Shown piece by piece: positions 10,887 through 19,994 of a DNA stretch of 64,000 bases. The position numbers and the translations under genes were made by a program. Every line of letters starts with the position of its first letter. The first letter of the stretch is position 1. The notes under the pieces were generated by a model. That model did not search any database. It was not told the DNA's origin and saw only the letters and a program-made list of their open reading frames with translations. The stretch is from Psoroptes ovis (Eukaryota > Arthropoda > Arachnida > Sarcoptiformes > Psoroptidae), in the NCBI GenBank assembly GCA_002943765.1, contig PQWQ01000002.1, positions 930,001 to 994,000 on the forward strand. The letters are read 5' to 3'.

Positions 10887-13800
10887 CTAAATGAACAAAT
10901 TCAAATTTTTACAAATTTTATCAAATGGGTTCTTGGGATTTGTCTTCGTCAAGAAATCCGCCAATTGATCTTCTGTTGAAATATATTCGATTTCGATTTC
11001 GCCACATGTAACTCGATCCTGTACGAAATGGTACTTGACATCCAGATGTTTCACCCTGGTTCCAGCTTTCACCATATTAATACAGGGTTGGTTGTCCTCG
11101 TAGACCCGGATCGGTGTAAAATCTCCAAAACCAATTTCCGTCAATAAGTTCTTAACTCCCAGGACCGTAGAACACCCGAATGCTAACGCAACATATTCAG
11201 CCTCTCCACTCGATGTGCTAACAGTTGGTTGCTTCTTACTATACCATGATACTACAGATCCAAAGAGTGTCACCAGGATTCCAGACTGCGACTTCCTCGA
11301 TTCTTCATCAGAACCGAAATCTGAATCGGCGTACAGTACCAAACCTTTATCATTCCATACCCCAAGTTTCAGACGATAATCAATTGTTGATACCAAGTAT
11401 CGCAACACTTGACAGGCAAGTGTCCATAATAGTTCACTTGGTCTCTCTAGAAATCTTGAAAGGATTGACACTGATGCCAGGATATCAGGTCTGGTAACAT
11501 TAGCAATATACAACAATGATCCAATCAAGCTTCTAATCGGTCTCTGGCAGTTTCCATCAGCTTCCACTTTGTACAATACCTCAACACCGGATTGTAATGG
11601 CTTTTTCACTCTTTTACAATCACCAAGATTGTATCGATTGGCCAGTTCCGCAATGCAGTCCCTCTGGTCCAACGAATAATAATCGCCATCCTTTTTAATG
11701 TTGATGCCAAGAAATCTCTTTACAAGTCCCATATCATGAATCTTTATTTTCGCACTCAGTAGGTGGATCACATCTTCAATCAACCGGTGTTCTAGACTCA
11801 TCACTAGGATATCATCGACATACACGAGTAGATAAATATTCTTCTTCCAAAACAAACACGGTTCCACTTTGGACACTCTAAATCCATCACTGGCCAAAAT
11901 TTCGTTAAGACATCCATTCCATACTCTGGGAGCTTGTTTCAATCCATAAAGGCTTTTGTTAAGTTTCCATAATTTTCCTTGCCTTTTCAATGGTTCTGGC
12001 GGATCAATAAAAACGGTCTCATTGAGTGTACCATTAAGGAACGCCGTTTTCACATCTAGGTGATGAACCAACCAGCCATACTTGGCAGCCAGCGTTAACA
12101 TTATTCTAAGAGAAGACTTATCACACACTGGAGCAAAGGTCTCCTCGTAATCAATACCGTAGACCTGAGAAAAGCCTTTCGCCACCAATCTCGCTTTTCG
12201 CCTGGTAACCATCCCTTGCTCATCTTTCTTCTCTGCGAATACCCATCTTGATCCAATCGCCTTCTGTCCAATATCATCTACTTCTTCATAAACATTATGC
12301 TCTTTCAACGATTCGCTTTCTTCCAGTATGGCTTGATTCCAATCTGATGCAAACCGTGATTGCATAGCCTCACTAAACGTAGATGGTATATCACTTTTGG
12401 AACATTTCGCAGCTAGTCCCATAGGACGACAATAATCATGATCCGTAGGTGCGTCTGGAATACTCCATCCGCATTCGTTCACATTAGCATTCAAATTAGA
12501 TAAATCATAACGCTGATCTTCATAAATTTTGACATTACGGCTGTTGATTAGCTTATCTGTTTGTGGATTGTACAATACGAAATATTTTTCAGTTTGACCC
12601 ACGAGAATGGCTGGAACGGATTTCTTCGACAATTTATTCGCTGGTCGATCAAGTAACACCATACTGAGACTTCCAAACATTTTCACTCCATTATATGGTG
12701 ATTTACGGCCGAAGAACACTTCATAAGGAATTCGATTTCCGATTGCCTTGGATGGAATTCTGTTCAAAATATAGATGGAATGTTGAACAGCATATGGCCA
12801 CAATTTCATTGGCAACCCTTTCTCATTGATCATACATCTGGCCATGGCATTTATAGTTTGATTCCTTCTTTCACTGATTCCATTTTGTTCTGGGCAATAC
12901 GGTGCGGTGGCCACAATTTCGATTCCCTTACTATTACAATAATTTACAAACTCTTCTGACCGATATTCTTTTGCGTTGTCCGACACAAAACTTTTCACTC
13001 TTCGACCAGTTTGGTTTTCCGCCCATTCTACGAAATTACTGAATGCTCGAGTTATCTCTGATCGAGCCTTGATTACCATCAATTGACACAGTCTAGATTT
13101 TTCGTCGATGAACGTCACAAAATATTTATAACCATGATGACCAGTTGGAAATGGTCCGCACACATCACTGTAAATTCTTCCCAATATTTCATCTGTACTC
13201 GGCAATACATTTTCAAAATTCTTGCGGCGCATCTTGTTCTCATCACAAACTCTGCACGTTGAATGATTCTCGTTGATTCCAAGGGCATTCAATTTATCAT
13301 ATCCACAATGACCTAATCGTTGATGCCATGAGATGTTGGCCACATAATCACCCACTGGAACAAGAATTTCAAAAAGGTCGTTGGAATTCTTTTTCGCTAC
13401 CATGACAATACAGGAGTTTGAATATATCAATGCACGATCACCATGGAATCTCACATCATAGCCATCCTTTGTCAATTTCGAGACAGATATCAGGTTACAG
13501 GTCAAATTAGGGGCATATAACACATTCGATAATCTGGTGGTTATTAAATCACCTGACACATGACATTTCAGATTTACTATACCAATACCGACAACATCGA
13601 CACGATCACCCGACGAACTGACTATTTGTGATGAGAACTTTTCAAGACTGACAAAACCAGATTTGTTATTCGTTGCATGGACATTGGCTCCACTATCCAG
13701 CAGCCACAACTTTGGATTACAAACTCGAGAAATAATGTTGGCACAGAAATAAAAAGTAGAATCATTTTTATTCACAACATTATCACAAATCTCATTATTG

Positions 13801-14552
13801 TTTGAAGAAGTGTCACAATTATTCATATTGGCATAATTAGTTTTTTTCACATTCATATTTGTTTTACAAAATTTCATAATATGCCCAAGTCGTCCACATC
13901 GAAAACATTTGACAAATCTGCTCTGGTTCTTAGCTACCATTGCCACATTACGCTTGGGCTCTTCTTTGGCAGCTTCCTTCTCCAACATGCTGAAACGTGC
14001 CCGAATATCGCTCATGGCTCGACCAATGGTTTTCTCTTTAGATGACAATTCAGCGAAGCCCAAAATTATTGATTCGAACTGGCTGTAATCAACATGGGCC
14101 ATGACGAAGCTACTCACAAAGTCTTCGGGCAGGCTGGAACCAGTCATCGACTGCCACTGCATGAATTTGTTGACCATCTTCGATGCATCCTCAGCATTCC
14201 TTACAGGTTCAAATCGGCTGAGTGACAGCAATGCTTCTTTTTTCACAGATTTTGAAAATCGTTGGTAAGCATTGTTCCATGCCTCATATGCTGTGTCAGC
14301 TTTGATGAACAAATAATCAAATTCATCTTCTACATTCAATTCCAGAATTTGTAATGCCAGATCGTCCATACGTTTTTCATCTTCAATTTCGATATTCATA
14401 TATCTTTCGATTGCTTGGACCACATTGTGTCTTTTTAATATTCGCTTAATACGAATAGACCATTCAGCATAATTGCTTTCATTCAACTTAATTGTTTGCA
14501 TTAATTTTACATCATATTTCAAAACTTCAAGAACTTTTTTCTTGGACGCCAT
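10887..14552 (-). CDS. Copia gag-pol polyprotein, intact
   Basis: One ORF of 1221 codons from the ATG at 14552; the frame is open further up but without an ATG. Domains in order: copia-type gag with YAEWSIRIKRIL near the start; a CCHC zinc knuckle CFRCGRLGHIMKFC at about 216-229; protease WLLDSGANVHATN near 285; an integrase HHCC zinc site (HQRLGHCGYDK, then CRVCDENK); and a catalytic core with IYSDVCGPF, VSDNAKEY and EQNGISERRNQT. Reverse transcriptase follows with RWVFAEKKDEQG, LDVKTAFLNG and YVDDILV near 909, then RNase H with LYADSDFGSDEESRKSQSG and SSGEAEYVA. All catalytic Asp/Glu residues I can place are present. Codon use is noticeably more GC-rich than in the host genes. No env-like region follows RNase H; the ORF stops just before the polypurine tract. 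Confidence 0.96.
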   Translation of the reverse strand: MASKKKVLEVLKYDVKLMQTIKLNESNYAEWSIRIKRILKRHNVVQAIERYMNIEIEDEKRMDDLALQILELNVEDEFDYLFIKADTAYEAWNNAYQRFSKSVKKEALLSLSRFEPVRNAEDASKMVNKFMQWQSMTGSSLPEDFVSSFVMAHVDYSQFESIILGFAELSSKEKTIGRAMSDIRARFSMLEKEAAKEEPKRNVAMVAKNQSRFVKCFRCGRLGHIMKFCKTNMNVKKTNYANMNNCDTSSNNNEICDNVVNKNDSTFYFCANIISRVCNPKLWLLDSGANVHATNNKSGFVSLEKFSSQIVSSSGDRVDVVGIGIVNLKCHVSGDLITTRLSNVLYAPNLTCNLISVSKLTKDGYDVRFHGDRALIYSNSCIVMVAKKNSNDLFEILVPVGDYVANISWHQRLGHCGYDKLNALGINENHSTCRVCDENKMRRKNFENVLPSTDEILGRIYSDVCGPFPTGHHGYKYFVTFIDEKSRLCQLMVIKARSEITRAFSNFVEWAENQTGRRVKSFVSDNAKEYRSEEFVNYCNSKGIEIVATAPYCPEQNGISERRNQTINAMARCMINEKGLPMKLWPYAVQHSIYILNRIPSKAIGNRIPYEVFFGRKSPYNGVKMFGSLSMVLLDRPANKLSKKSVPAILVGQTEKYFVLYNPQTDKLINSRNVKIYEDQRYDLSNLNANVNECGWSIPDAPTDHDYCRPMGLAAKCSKSDIPSTFSEAMQSRFASDWNQAILEESESLKEHNVYEEVDDIGQKAIGSRWVFAEKKDEQGMVTRRKARLVAKGFSQVYGIDYEETFAPVCDKSSLRIMLTLAAKYGWLVHHLDVKTAFLNGTLNETVFIDPPEPLKRQGKLWKLNKSLYGLKQAPRVWNGCLNEILASDGFRVSKVEPCLFWKKNIYLLVYVDDILVMSLEHRLIEDVIHLLSAKIKIHDMGLVKRFLGINIKKDGDYYSLDQRDCIAELANRYNLGDCKRVKKPLQSGVEVLYKVEADGNCQRPIRSLIGSLLYIANVTRPDILASVSILSRFLERPSELLWTLACQVLRYLVSTIDYRLKLGVWNDKGLVLYADSDFGSDEESRKSQSGILVTLFGSVVSWYSKKQPTVSTSSGEAEYVALAFGCSTVLGVKNLLTEIGFGDFTPIRVYEDNQPCINMVKAGTRVKHLDVKYHFVQDRVTCGEIEIEYISTEDQLADFLTKTNPKNPFDKICKNLNLFI

Positions 14553-14745
14553 TTTTATTGCCAATCAAAAAATTGCCAAAGAACAATATTTTTCTGAAAA
14601 AACAATACCAAAGAATATAATAACCGCAGATTTATTCACAAATCAAAAAAACACGAGAAAAAAAATTGACAATAACCGTTGATTAACAAAAAACACAAAA
14701 AAAAACCGTTGAAAAAATATAGCCACTGGTGCTGATAACGTGTCA
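14553..14745 (-). promoter_or_regulatory. Element leader with primer-binding-like site and LTR inner edge
   Basis: On the minus strand, GGGTGTGACA (ending at 14741) resembles an LTR end and is followed after CG by TTATCAGCACCAGTGGC (14738-14722), then an A-rich leader to the gag ATG. The plus-strand form GGTGCTGATAACG looks like the anticodon arm of an isoleucine tRNA. Copia elements commonly prime from the internal half of a tRNA rather than its 3' end, so this is a plausible primer site. The tRNA assignment is inference. Confidence 0.55.
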
Positions 14746-16689
14746 CACCCAACCGATTAAGGTTGGACTAACGTGTTGGAGAAGCATAAGCAAATTTTTT
14801 TTTCATTGGTCCTACCACAAAATGAGGCGTCAACAAATTGAAATTTTTGAAAATTCGTTCGCGCGAAAAAAATTTGAGCATTTTTTCCCCAAAATGGGGG
14901 GGCAAAATTCAAAAAGCACTATTTTTACTTATTGAGGATAACCCAATTCAGTTAAATTTTTGAATTTTAAAAAATTAATAATTTTCAAATTAATTTCGAT
15001 TAAACTAATTAATAATTATTTAATTTATTTAATCATCTGATTAGATAATTTGAAGCCAAATAAATATTGAATTTAAATTTGGATTCAAACCGAATTTGAA
15101 TTCAAAAAAGACTAGCAAGTTGGATAATTGAATTCATATTGTCATTTAATTTGATTATTGTTCTGATTAATCATTTTGCTAATCATATTAATGATAAGAG
15201 TCATTCTGGTTATCGATAATGAGATCAATAATTTTCAATTCAAACAATGAATAATTAATTTACATTAATCACACTAATAAAAAATTTCATTCAAATAACT
15301 TGTTGAAAGAATAATAATAATGATGATTGGGATCAATGGACTATGTTTTGATACCTAAGGATCGTTGGATGATACTTGATTGATGATACAAATATTTTAA
15401 TGATGATATGATCAATGAAATTTGATTTTGTTTGATATTTTCATGAATTCTGTGATTGGACATTGCAATGTTTTCTTAGGTCTATATTGATTGATCTTTG
15501 ACCATCTATTGAATCATTTAAACAGAATAAAATTTCAAAAACAAAATTTTTTTGGTCTATGTTGTTTTCTAAAGGTCATTCTATTTGACCATTCGTATAA
15601 TTGTTGAATATCATCAATACAAATACATTACGATGAGTTATGTTTATTGTTTTAATTGTGAATTATATATTCATTCATGATGATTTATTTATGATGTTAA
15701 CCACACTGACCACGACCATGTTCATAGTCATCATTCATAGGTACATTTCAATCAAGTTCACAATTTGGAATTAATCTTTTAATTTCTTATAAAAGCATTG
15801 AAAATGTTTTCATTTATCATCATCATTATCGGTGTCATCATTTACATTGACATGACCAATAATTTCATATTTTCATTTTTCTAAAAACAAAATTGATTAT
15901 TTCAGCATCACTGCCACATATTGTTTGATTTATTTTGAATTATAATTACTATCGAATACAATTATAATTCAATAATAAATATATGATAATAATTATAATC
16001 CAATAAATTATCCAATTTATATCAGGAATTAAATTTAATTAATCCAAGATTTATTATTTTGCATATATTTTTAAAAAAATAATTTGAATTTTTGAAAATT
16101 CAAATTTTTGAAAATTCTCGAGATTGTTCATAGAGGACGAACGCGCAAAAAACCGTTCAAAATTCGATTCAGCCGTTGATGATAAATAGTGATTTTCATC
16201 AAAATTAATTTTAATTTTGTCATTAATTTTAATTAATTTCATCTTTAATTAATCACAATCTACTCATTTAATCGATTAAAAAGTGCTGCATCGATCATAG
16301 TTCATTCTCAAACACTTGAGCGAAGATTTGAGCGAACATATTTGCTCAATCATCATTATTGGTTAAGTTGTTGTCATTTTTATCAAAATTTCACTAATTG
16401 TTTTTGCTTCTTTTCAGAATCATTTTTCATCGAAGTTTTTCGTCCAATTAATTATTGAATCTGGTCATGTGGTGACTTTTGGATGATGACCGACATTAAT
16501 AACCTATGAAATCCTTATGGATGGATGACTCAATCATCAGATTTTTGAGCCCAACTACGATATTGAGGATATTGGAGCGTTTGGTTGGAACAATGTAGCT
16601 GATATGTGCTTGAAATCATCAATGATCAATTCTACTCAAGTAATTCCCATTGAATTTAATCTTTAATCATTCTCAAATTATCAAAACAG

Positions 16690-16985
16690 TCTGGTCCAGA
16701 TCATCATTTGAAATTGAAGACATATTTTGAATTTAATTGAAATCGATTCAACGAGATTCTTTGATGCGACTTTTGATGTAAAGATGAACATTGTGAATTA
16801 ATGATTGACTTTCTTTGACATTCCTTTGATTTGAACATTTTGACTTGGCCATTTGACGATTGGGTTTTGACTTTCGCTTCGACAAGGCCACTATTTGATA
16901 GGTTCAATTAATTCTAAATGTTCATCTTTGCCTTCAATTGTTCAATCAAAAAATCTTGATGATCGATCGCAATTCAAAGTCAAAA
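16690..16985. repeat. Duplicated block, copy 1
   Basis: This roughly 290-bp block matches 18075-18360 in the same orientation along its length. Shared stretches include GATTCTTTGAT, GAACATTGTGAATT, GGGTTT(T/C)GACTTTCGCTT, ACTTGGCCA and AAATGTTCAT, with small indels between. It lies at the left edge of the tandem array, so the two copies bracket it. Confidence 0.75.
16704..16901 (-). CDS. Candidate C-terminal ORF in duplicated block, copy 1
   Basis: The minus frame after the stop TAA at 16908 reads LNLSNSGLVEAKVKTQSSNG and runs on to FNFK and a TGA at 16704, about 67 codons. It aligns with the ORF of copy 2 (18088-18279). Shared residues are SGxVxAKVxTQ, INSQCS, HQxxxQRIS and SKxxFNF, with the same final stop and an in-frame 15-bp indel between the copies. 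That pattern is more like protein-coding descent than chance. No ATG is in a convincing place, so if real it is a terminal exon. The protein would be Ser/Lys/Gln-rich and matches nothing I recognise. Plus-strand splice signals in the same region argue for the other strand. Confidence 0.3.
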   Translation of the reverse strand, partial: LSNSGLVEAKVKTQSSNGQVKMFKSKECQRKSIINSQCSSLHQKSHQRISLNRFQLNSKYVFNFK

Positions 16986-17212
16986 AATTGGTTTCAACTC
17001 ATTTGATGATCATATGTACCAAATCACTCGCCAATTCCTTATCATTATATTGGAAGGTGGTCAATATTATCTCATGATACAATTTGATTAAAATTTCAAA
17101 TGAAGGTGAATTGGTTTCAAGTTATGTAAACCTCATCAATGATTACTTGAGGTGAGTTACGATAATTTTGATCATTGGCATTAATCATTTTTAAACCACT
17201 CATTATAATTAG

Positions 17213-18058
17213 GCCCATCAAATAGTGATCAACGGGAATCGACATACTGAAAGGTAATCATTATAATCGTCTTGAATTGTTGATTGATTCTTCTTTTGGT
17301 TTAAGAGTTCCCAGCTCCAATTGTAATTTGAGACAGATTGAATTCAACTTGATCTGAATATCATAGGCAAAATGACATCTGTTCCTAGTAAGTTGATTGT
17401 GATTGTATGATCAATCCATTTTCAATTTCTTTCAATGATCAGAACCATCGCACCAATAATGGTCTTATTTTAGACAAAGGTAATCAGTATTAACGTCTTG
17501 AAATTTTAATTGATTCTTCCTCTCTTTTCGTTTTAGACTTGCAAGTTCCAACTTGTAATTTATGGCAGATTGAATTCAAACTGATCTAAATATCATAAGT
17601 ACAATAGCTAGTGTTGCTAGTAAGTTGATTATGATCAAGGAAATTATTCATTTTCAATTTATTATTATTTTTTTATTAGGACCATTGCAGCAATTTCAAT
17701 GATATTCCTGGTCAAGGTAATCAACATAGTTATTTAACAAAGATTTCAATTCTTCTTCGTTTTTTGATTACAGACTTTTTCAATCCAATTGATTCATTCT
17801 TATGGCCGATTAAAGGTAATTTTAAAATTGATTTCAAATCTCATTTAATAATTTTTTTTTCACCAAGACCAACGCATCAATGATCGTCATATTTTTAATA
17901 AAGGTATCTAACATTGTCGTCATTTAACAAAGATTTCAATTCTTCTTCGTTTTTTGATTACAGACTTTTTCGATTCAACTGATTCACTCTTGTGGTCGAT
18001 TAAAGGTAATTTTGAAATTGATTTAAAATCTAATCAATAATATCTTTGTCATTTTCAG
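17213..18058 (+). repeat. Tandem array of about 190-240 bp units with paired exon-like segments
   Basis: Each unit holds two short segments bounded by plus-strand AG and GT signals. A segments: 17213-17253, 17443-17479, 17680-17716 and 17868-17903 (A2-A4 share an ACCAxCGCA-like start). B segments: 17306-17387, 17537-17619, 17774-17815 and 17964-18005. A donors read AAAG or CAAG then GTAATC or GTATCT. The last two B segments end ATTAAAG then GTAATTTT, while the first two end GCTA or CCTA then GTAAGTTG. The sequence before B3 and B4, with its pyrimidine tract and TTGATTACAG, is identical over about 45 bp. The last three segments are 42, 36 and 42 nt, all multiples of three. Units 1-2 are diverged from units 3-4. 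It looks like a small-exon gene or its decayed copy. Confidence 0.6.
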
Positions 18059-18074
18059 AATCATGTCAGAACAA

Positions 18075-18360
18075 AGTCCAGCCATCATCATTGAAAATTG
18101 AAGAAATGTTTAGAACTTGATTGTTGATTGATCATTGAGATTCTTTGATTCAATTGATGAAGTAAAAATGAACATTGTGAATTTATCTGATCACACCTTG
18201 ACGTTTCTTCGAACTGGCCACTTGTTGTTTGGGTTTCGACTTTCGCTTTGACTTGGCCACTGTTGACTTCTTCATCTGATCAATTACTCTTGATTCAAAA
18301 TGTTCATTTTTCTTCATCATTTGATCAAAGAATTAATAAGATCGATCAACACTTCCAGTC
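18075..18360. repeat. Duplicated block, copy 2
   Basis: Second copy of the block at 16690-16985, in the same orientation, directly after the last unit of the tandem array. Both copies have a TTTTCAGAATCAT sequence upstream, at about 16411 and 18052. In copy 1 the sequence between that motif and the block is about 270 bp longer. Confidence 0.75.
18088..18279 (-). CDS. Candidate C-terminal ORF in duplicated block, copy 2
   Basis: The minus frame between two stops encodes 63 residues, starting SDEEVNSGQVKAKVETQTTS and ending KHFFNFQ. It aligns over its length with the ORF of copy 1, including the stop. A second minus frame over part of the same block (18183-18320) starts MMKKNEH and encodes a very basic 45-aa peptide with AKSKRKSKPKQQ. 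The second frame is not conserved in copy 1, so I favour the first. Function unknown. Confidence 0.3.
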   Translation of the reverse strand, partial: SDEEVNSGQVKAKVETQTTSGQFEETSRCDQINSQCSFLLHQLNQRISMINQQSSSKHFFNFQ

Positions 18361-18985
18361 ATAGCTATTAATTCAATTTCATTGATGATTGACTCATGGA
18401 TGCTATCGATGAAAATCTTAAGGTAAATCACTTCAATTTCTTCGAAATTATGATTCTGATACTTTCTTTTTCGTAATTTAGATTTAATATCTCATTGATG
18501 GTCGATGAAATTGACACAATCGCTGGATACATCACTGTTCGATAAAATGAAGCAACTTATTTCGAAGAAGTCAATATATAAATCGCCAATTTCCGAAGTA
18601 AACGATAATAAGGATTCGGACATAGAAAATTTCAATTGGTGGCGGCTTATAATTTCCATCTGAGCCGATTAGGATTATTAAAACAAGCGATTTGGGATAA
18701 CACCATTTGTATATCATCATTAATTATTATTTTTAATTTTTTTAATCAATTTTTTAATTAATTAAATTATTTTAATAAAATTTAATTAAATTATAATTTG
18801 TACATGACAAGTAAATGTGAGGTATGAATACGGTTCGCATATGGATGAGTCATCGGGGATGCGCGAAGAACAAAATTCGGCTGCGCAAGGTAGGGGATCA
18901 ACGTTGTGACAGTTGTAACTGTTAGCAATACAAATTTTCGCTAACTATTTTCTATACATTTTTTAGGCCGCTGTTTCTTTGAGTG

Positions 18986-19112
18986 CAGTACAAGTGTTTT
19001 TTTACAACTAATTTTTTATTTACAGCTATTTACACTTGAGCGATGCTCGAATAATAAAAATATGTTTTTAACAAAAAAGGACCGTTCATATAGTGCAGGT
19101 CACATTCTAACA
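18986..19112 (-). repeat. Outer part of the 5' LTR of the copia element
   Basis: 127 bp almost identical to 10741-10868. Homology stops abruptly at CAGTAC (18986). Beyond it the minus strand continues CACTCAAAGAAACAGCGGCC instead of the ACA that closes the 3' LTR. Confidence 0.88.
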
Positions 19113-19117
19113 GAAAT
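19113..19117. repeat. Target-site duplication GAAAT, right copy
   Basis: It follows the TTCTAACA end of the right LTR without a gap and matches 10733-10737. Confidence 0.85.
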
Positions 19118-19271
19118 AAAAATAAAGACTAAATCAAAAGATGAAAAAACACTATTTTGACAAAGAAAGTACTATGTAAACCCAAAAGGTTTAAAATTTT
19201 TAAATTTTATTGAAAAACAAAAAATTTAATTCAACATTCGTTTCTGAATTTAAGCAATTCATCGATTGCAA

Positions 19272-19604
19272 TCAAAATGTTAATGCATTATCACGCATCT
19301 GTTGATATGTTGATTGATCGATATGTAAAAAATTCCATGGTTCATATTTAGGATCAGATTTGAGTATAATATCATCAATGAGATTGTGTTCACGCACCAA
19401 TTCATCATTAATGTAAACTTTATGTATGGCTTTTTGTTCTCCTTTTTGGCCATTTTTATAAAATTTCATCAATTCAATTTGTAATTCTTCAACAACTTTA
19501 CCAATATCAGGCAATTCATATTCAACTTTTTTGAAACTTTTCATTTTTTCACTTTCAGATTCTTTTATTTCGAAAAATGATTGTTGATTTAATTCGGCAC
19601 TCAT
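19272..19604 (-). CDS. Small acidic/basic protein of unknown function (110 aa)
   Basis: A single-exon ORF with an ATG at 19604 and stop at 19272. The composition is that of a real soluble protein: KKVEYELPDIGKVVEELQIE, then FYKNGQKGEQKAIHKVYIND, then a C-terminal half with LIDDIILKSDPKYEPWNF. There is no signal peptide, membrane segment or known motif. I do not recognise the family. Before the copia insertion its stop codon lay only about 165 bp from the CARNMT1 start on the same strand. It is divergent from ATG4, with 390 bp between the start codons, so a shared promoter region is likely. Confidence 0.7.
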   Translation of the reverse strand: MSAELNQQSFFEIKESESEKMKSFKKVEYELPDIGKVVEELQIELMKFYKNGQKGEQKAIHKVYINDELVREHNLIDDIILKSDPKYEPWNFLHIDQSTYQQMRDNALTF

Positions 19605-19994
19605 TTTTTGGGTTTTATTTCGGAAAGATATTCAGAAGAAATTAGTAAATAAATTGTAGAATGAACATTTCGGTCGATAAAATACACCAATATATCCGAA
19701 AAAGAAAATCAAATTAAAAATAATTTGATTAAATTAATTTCAAATTTCGAGTCGTCGTTTATGAACGGAAAATTGCGTAATAGAAAAAACAACAACAACA
19801 ATCAGTGTTTGTTTTGATTTGCGTTTTAATTCAGTTCAATTAAAAGGCCTAAAATGACGATTTATCTTTGAATCATTTACAATTCTAAATAGTTTTTATC
19901 CTACAAACTGCCAAAGTTTAATTAAAGATTGAAATAATGAAATTTTTTAAATTATAACTAGTCATATTTGTTTTTTCAACCAAATTTCAAGAAA
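19605..19994. promoter_or_regulatory. Divergent promoter region of the 110-aa gene and ATG4
   Basis: 390 bp between two start codons pointing away from each other. AT-rich, with an AACAACAAC run near 19790. No individual element can be named. Confidence 0.45.

Larger units (their letters stand above)
14746..18985. other. About 4.2 kb of extra DNA inside the 5' LTR of the copia element
   Basis: A normal element would pass from LTR end to primer site within a few bases. Here the outer LTR part stops at 18986 and the LTR-like inner edge is at 14741. The insert has no transposase or polymerase ORF. Its left part (14.75-16.4 kb) is simple AT-rich DNA with two CG-rich patches (CGTTCGCGCG near 14860 and GAACGCGC near 16140). 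At 16300-16345 it has GAGCGA repeats, one within CACTTGAGCGA, an 11-mer also found in the LTR. The right part (16.4-18.7 kb) holds the repeated module described separately. 18.70-18.98 kb ends in a very AT-rich tract and a short GC-richer stretch. Candidate explanations are a nested non-autonomous element, captured host sequence or a misassembly. Confidence 0.6.
10738..19112 (-). mobile_element. Ty1/copia LTR retrotransposon with a split 5' LTR
   Basis: An 8375-bp insert is bounded by GAAAT duplications and by direct repeats that start TGTTAGAAT when read on the minus strand. The order on the minus strand is: outer part of the 5' LTR (19112-18986), about 4.2 kb of unrelated DNA, LTR inner edge plus primer-binding-like site (14745-14722), gag-pol (14552-10887), polypurine tract, 3' LTR (10868-10738). 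The two LTR copies differ only by a few bases near their 5' tip, and gag-pol has no stop or frameshift, so the insertion looks recent. Protease, integrase, RT and RNase H appear in copia order (integrase before RT). Confidence 0.9.

Noticed and set aside
11225..11497. 90-aa plus-strand ORF inside copia gag-pol
   Set aside because: Antisense shadow of the RT/RNase H region; no independent features.
14741..14770. Helitron end suspected from the hairpin CCAACC-GATTAA-GGTTGG
   Set aside because: No CTRR terminus follows the hairpin and no A/T insertion site fits.
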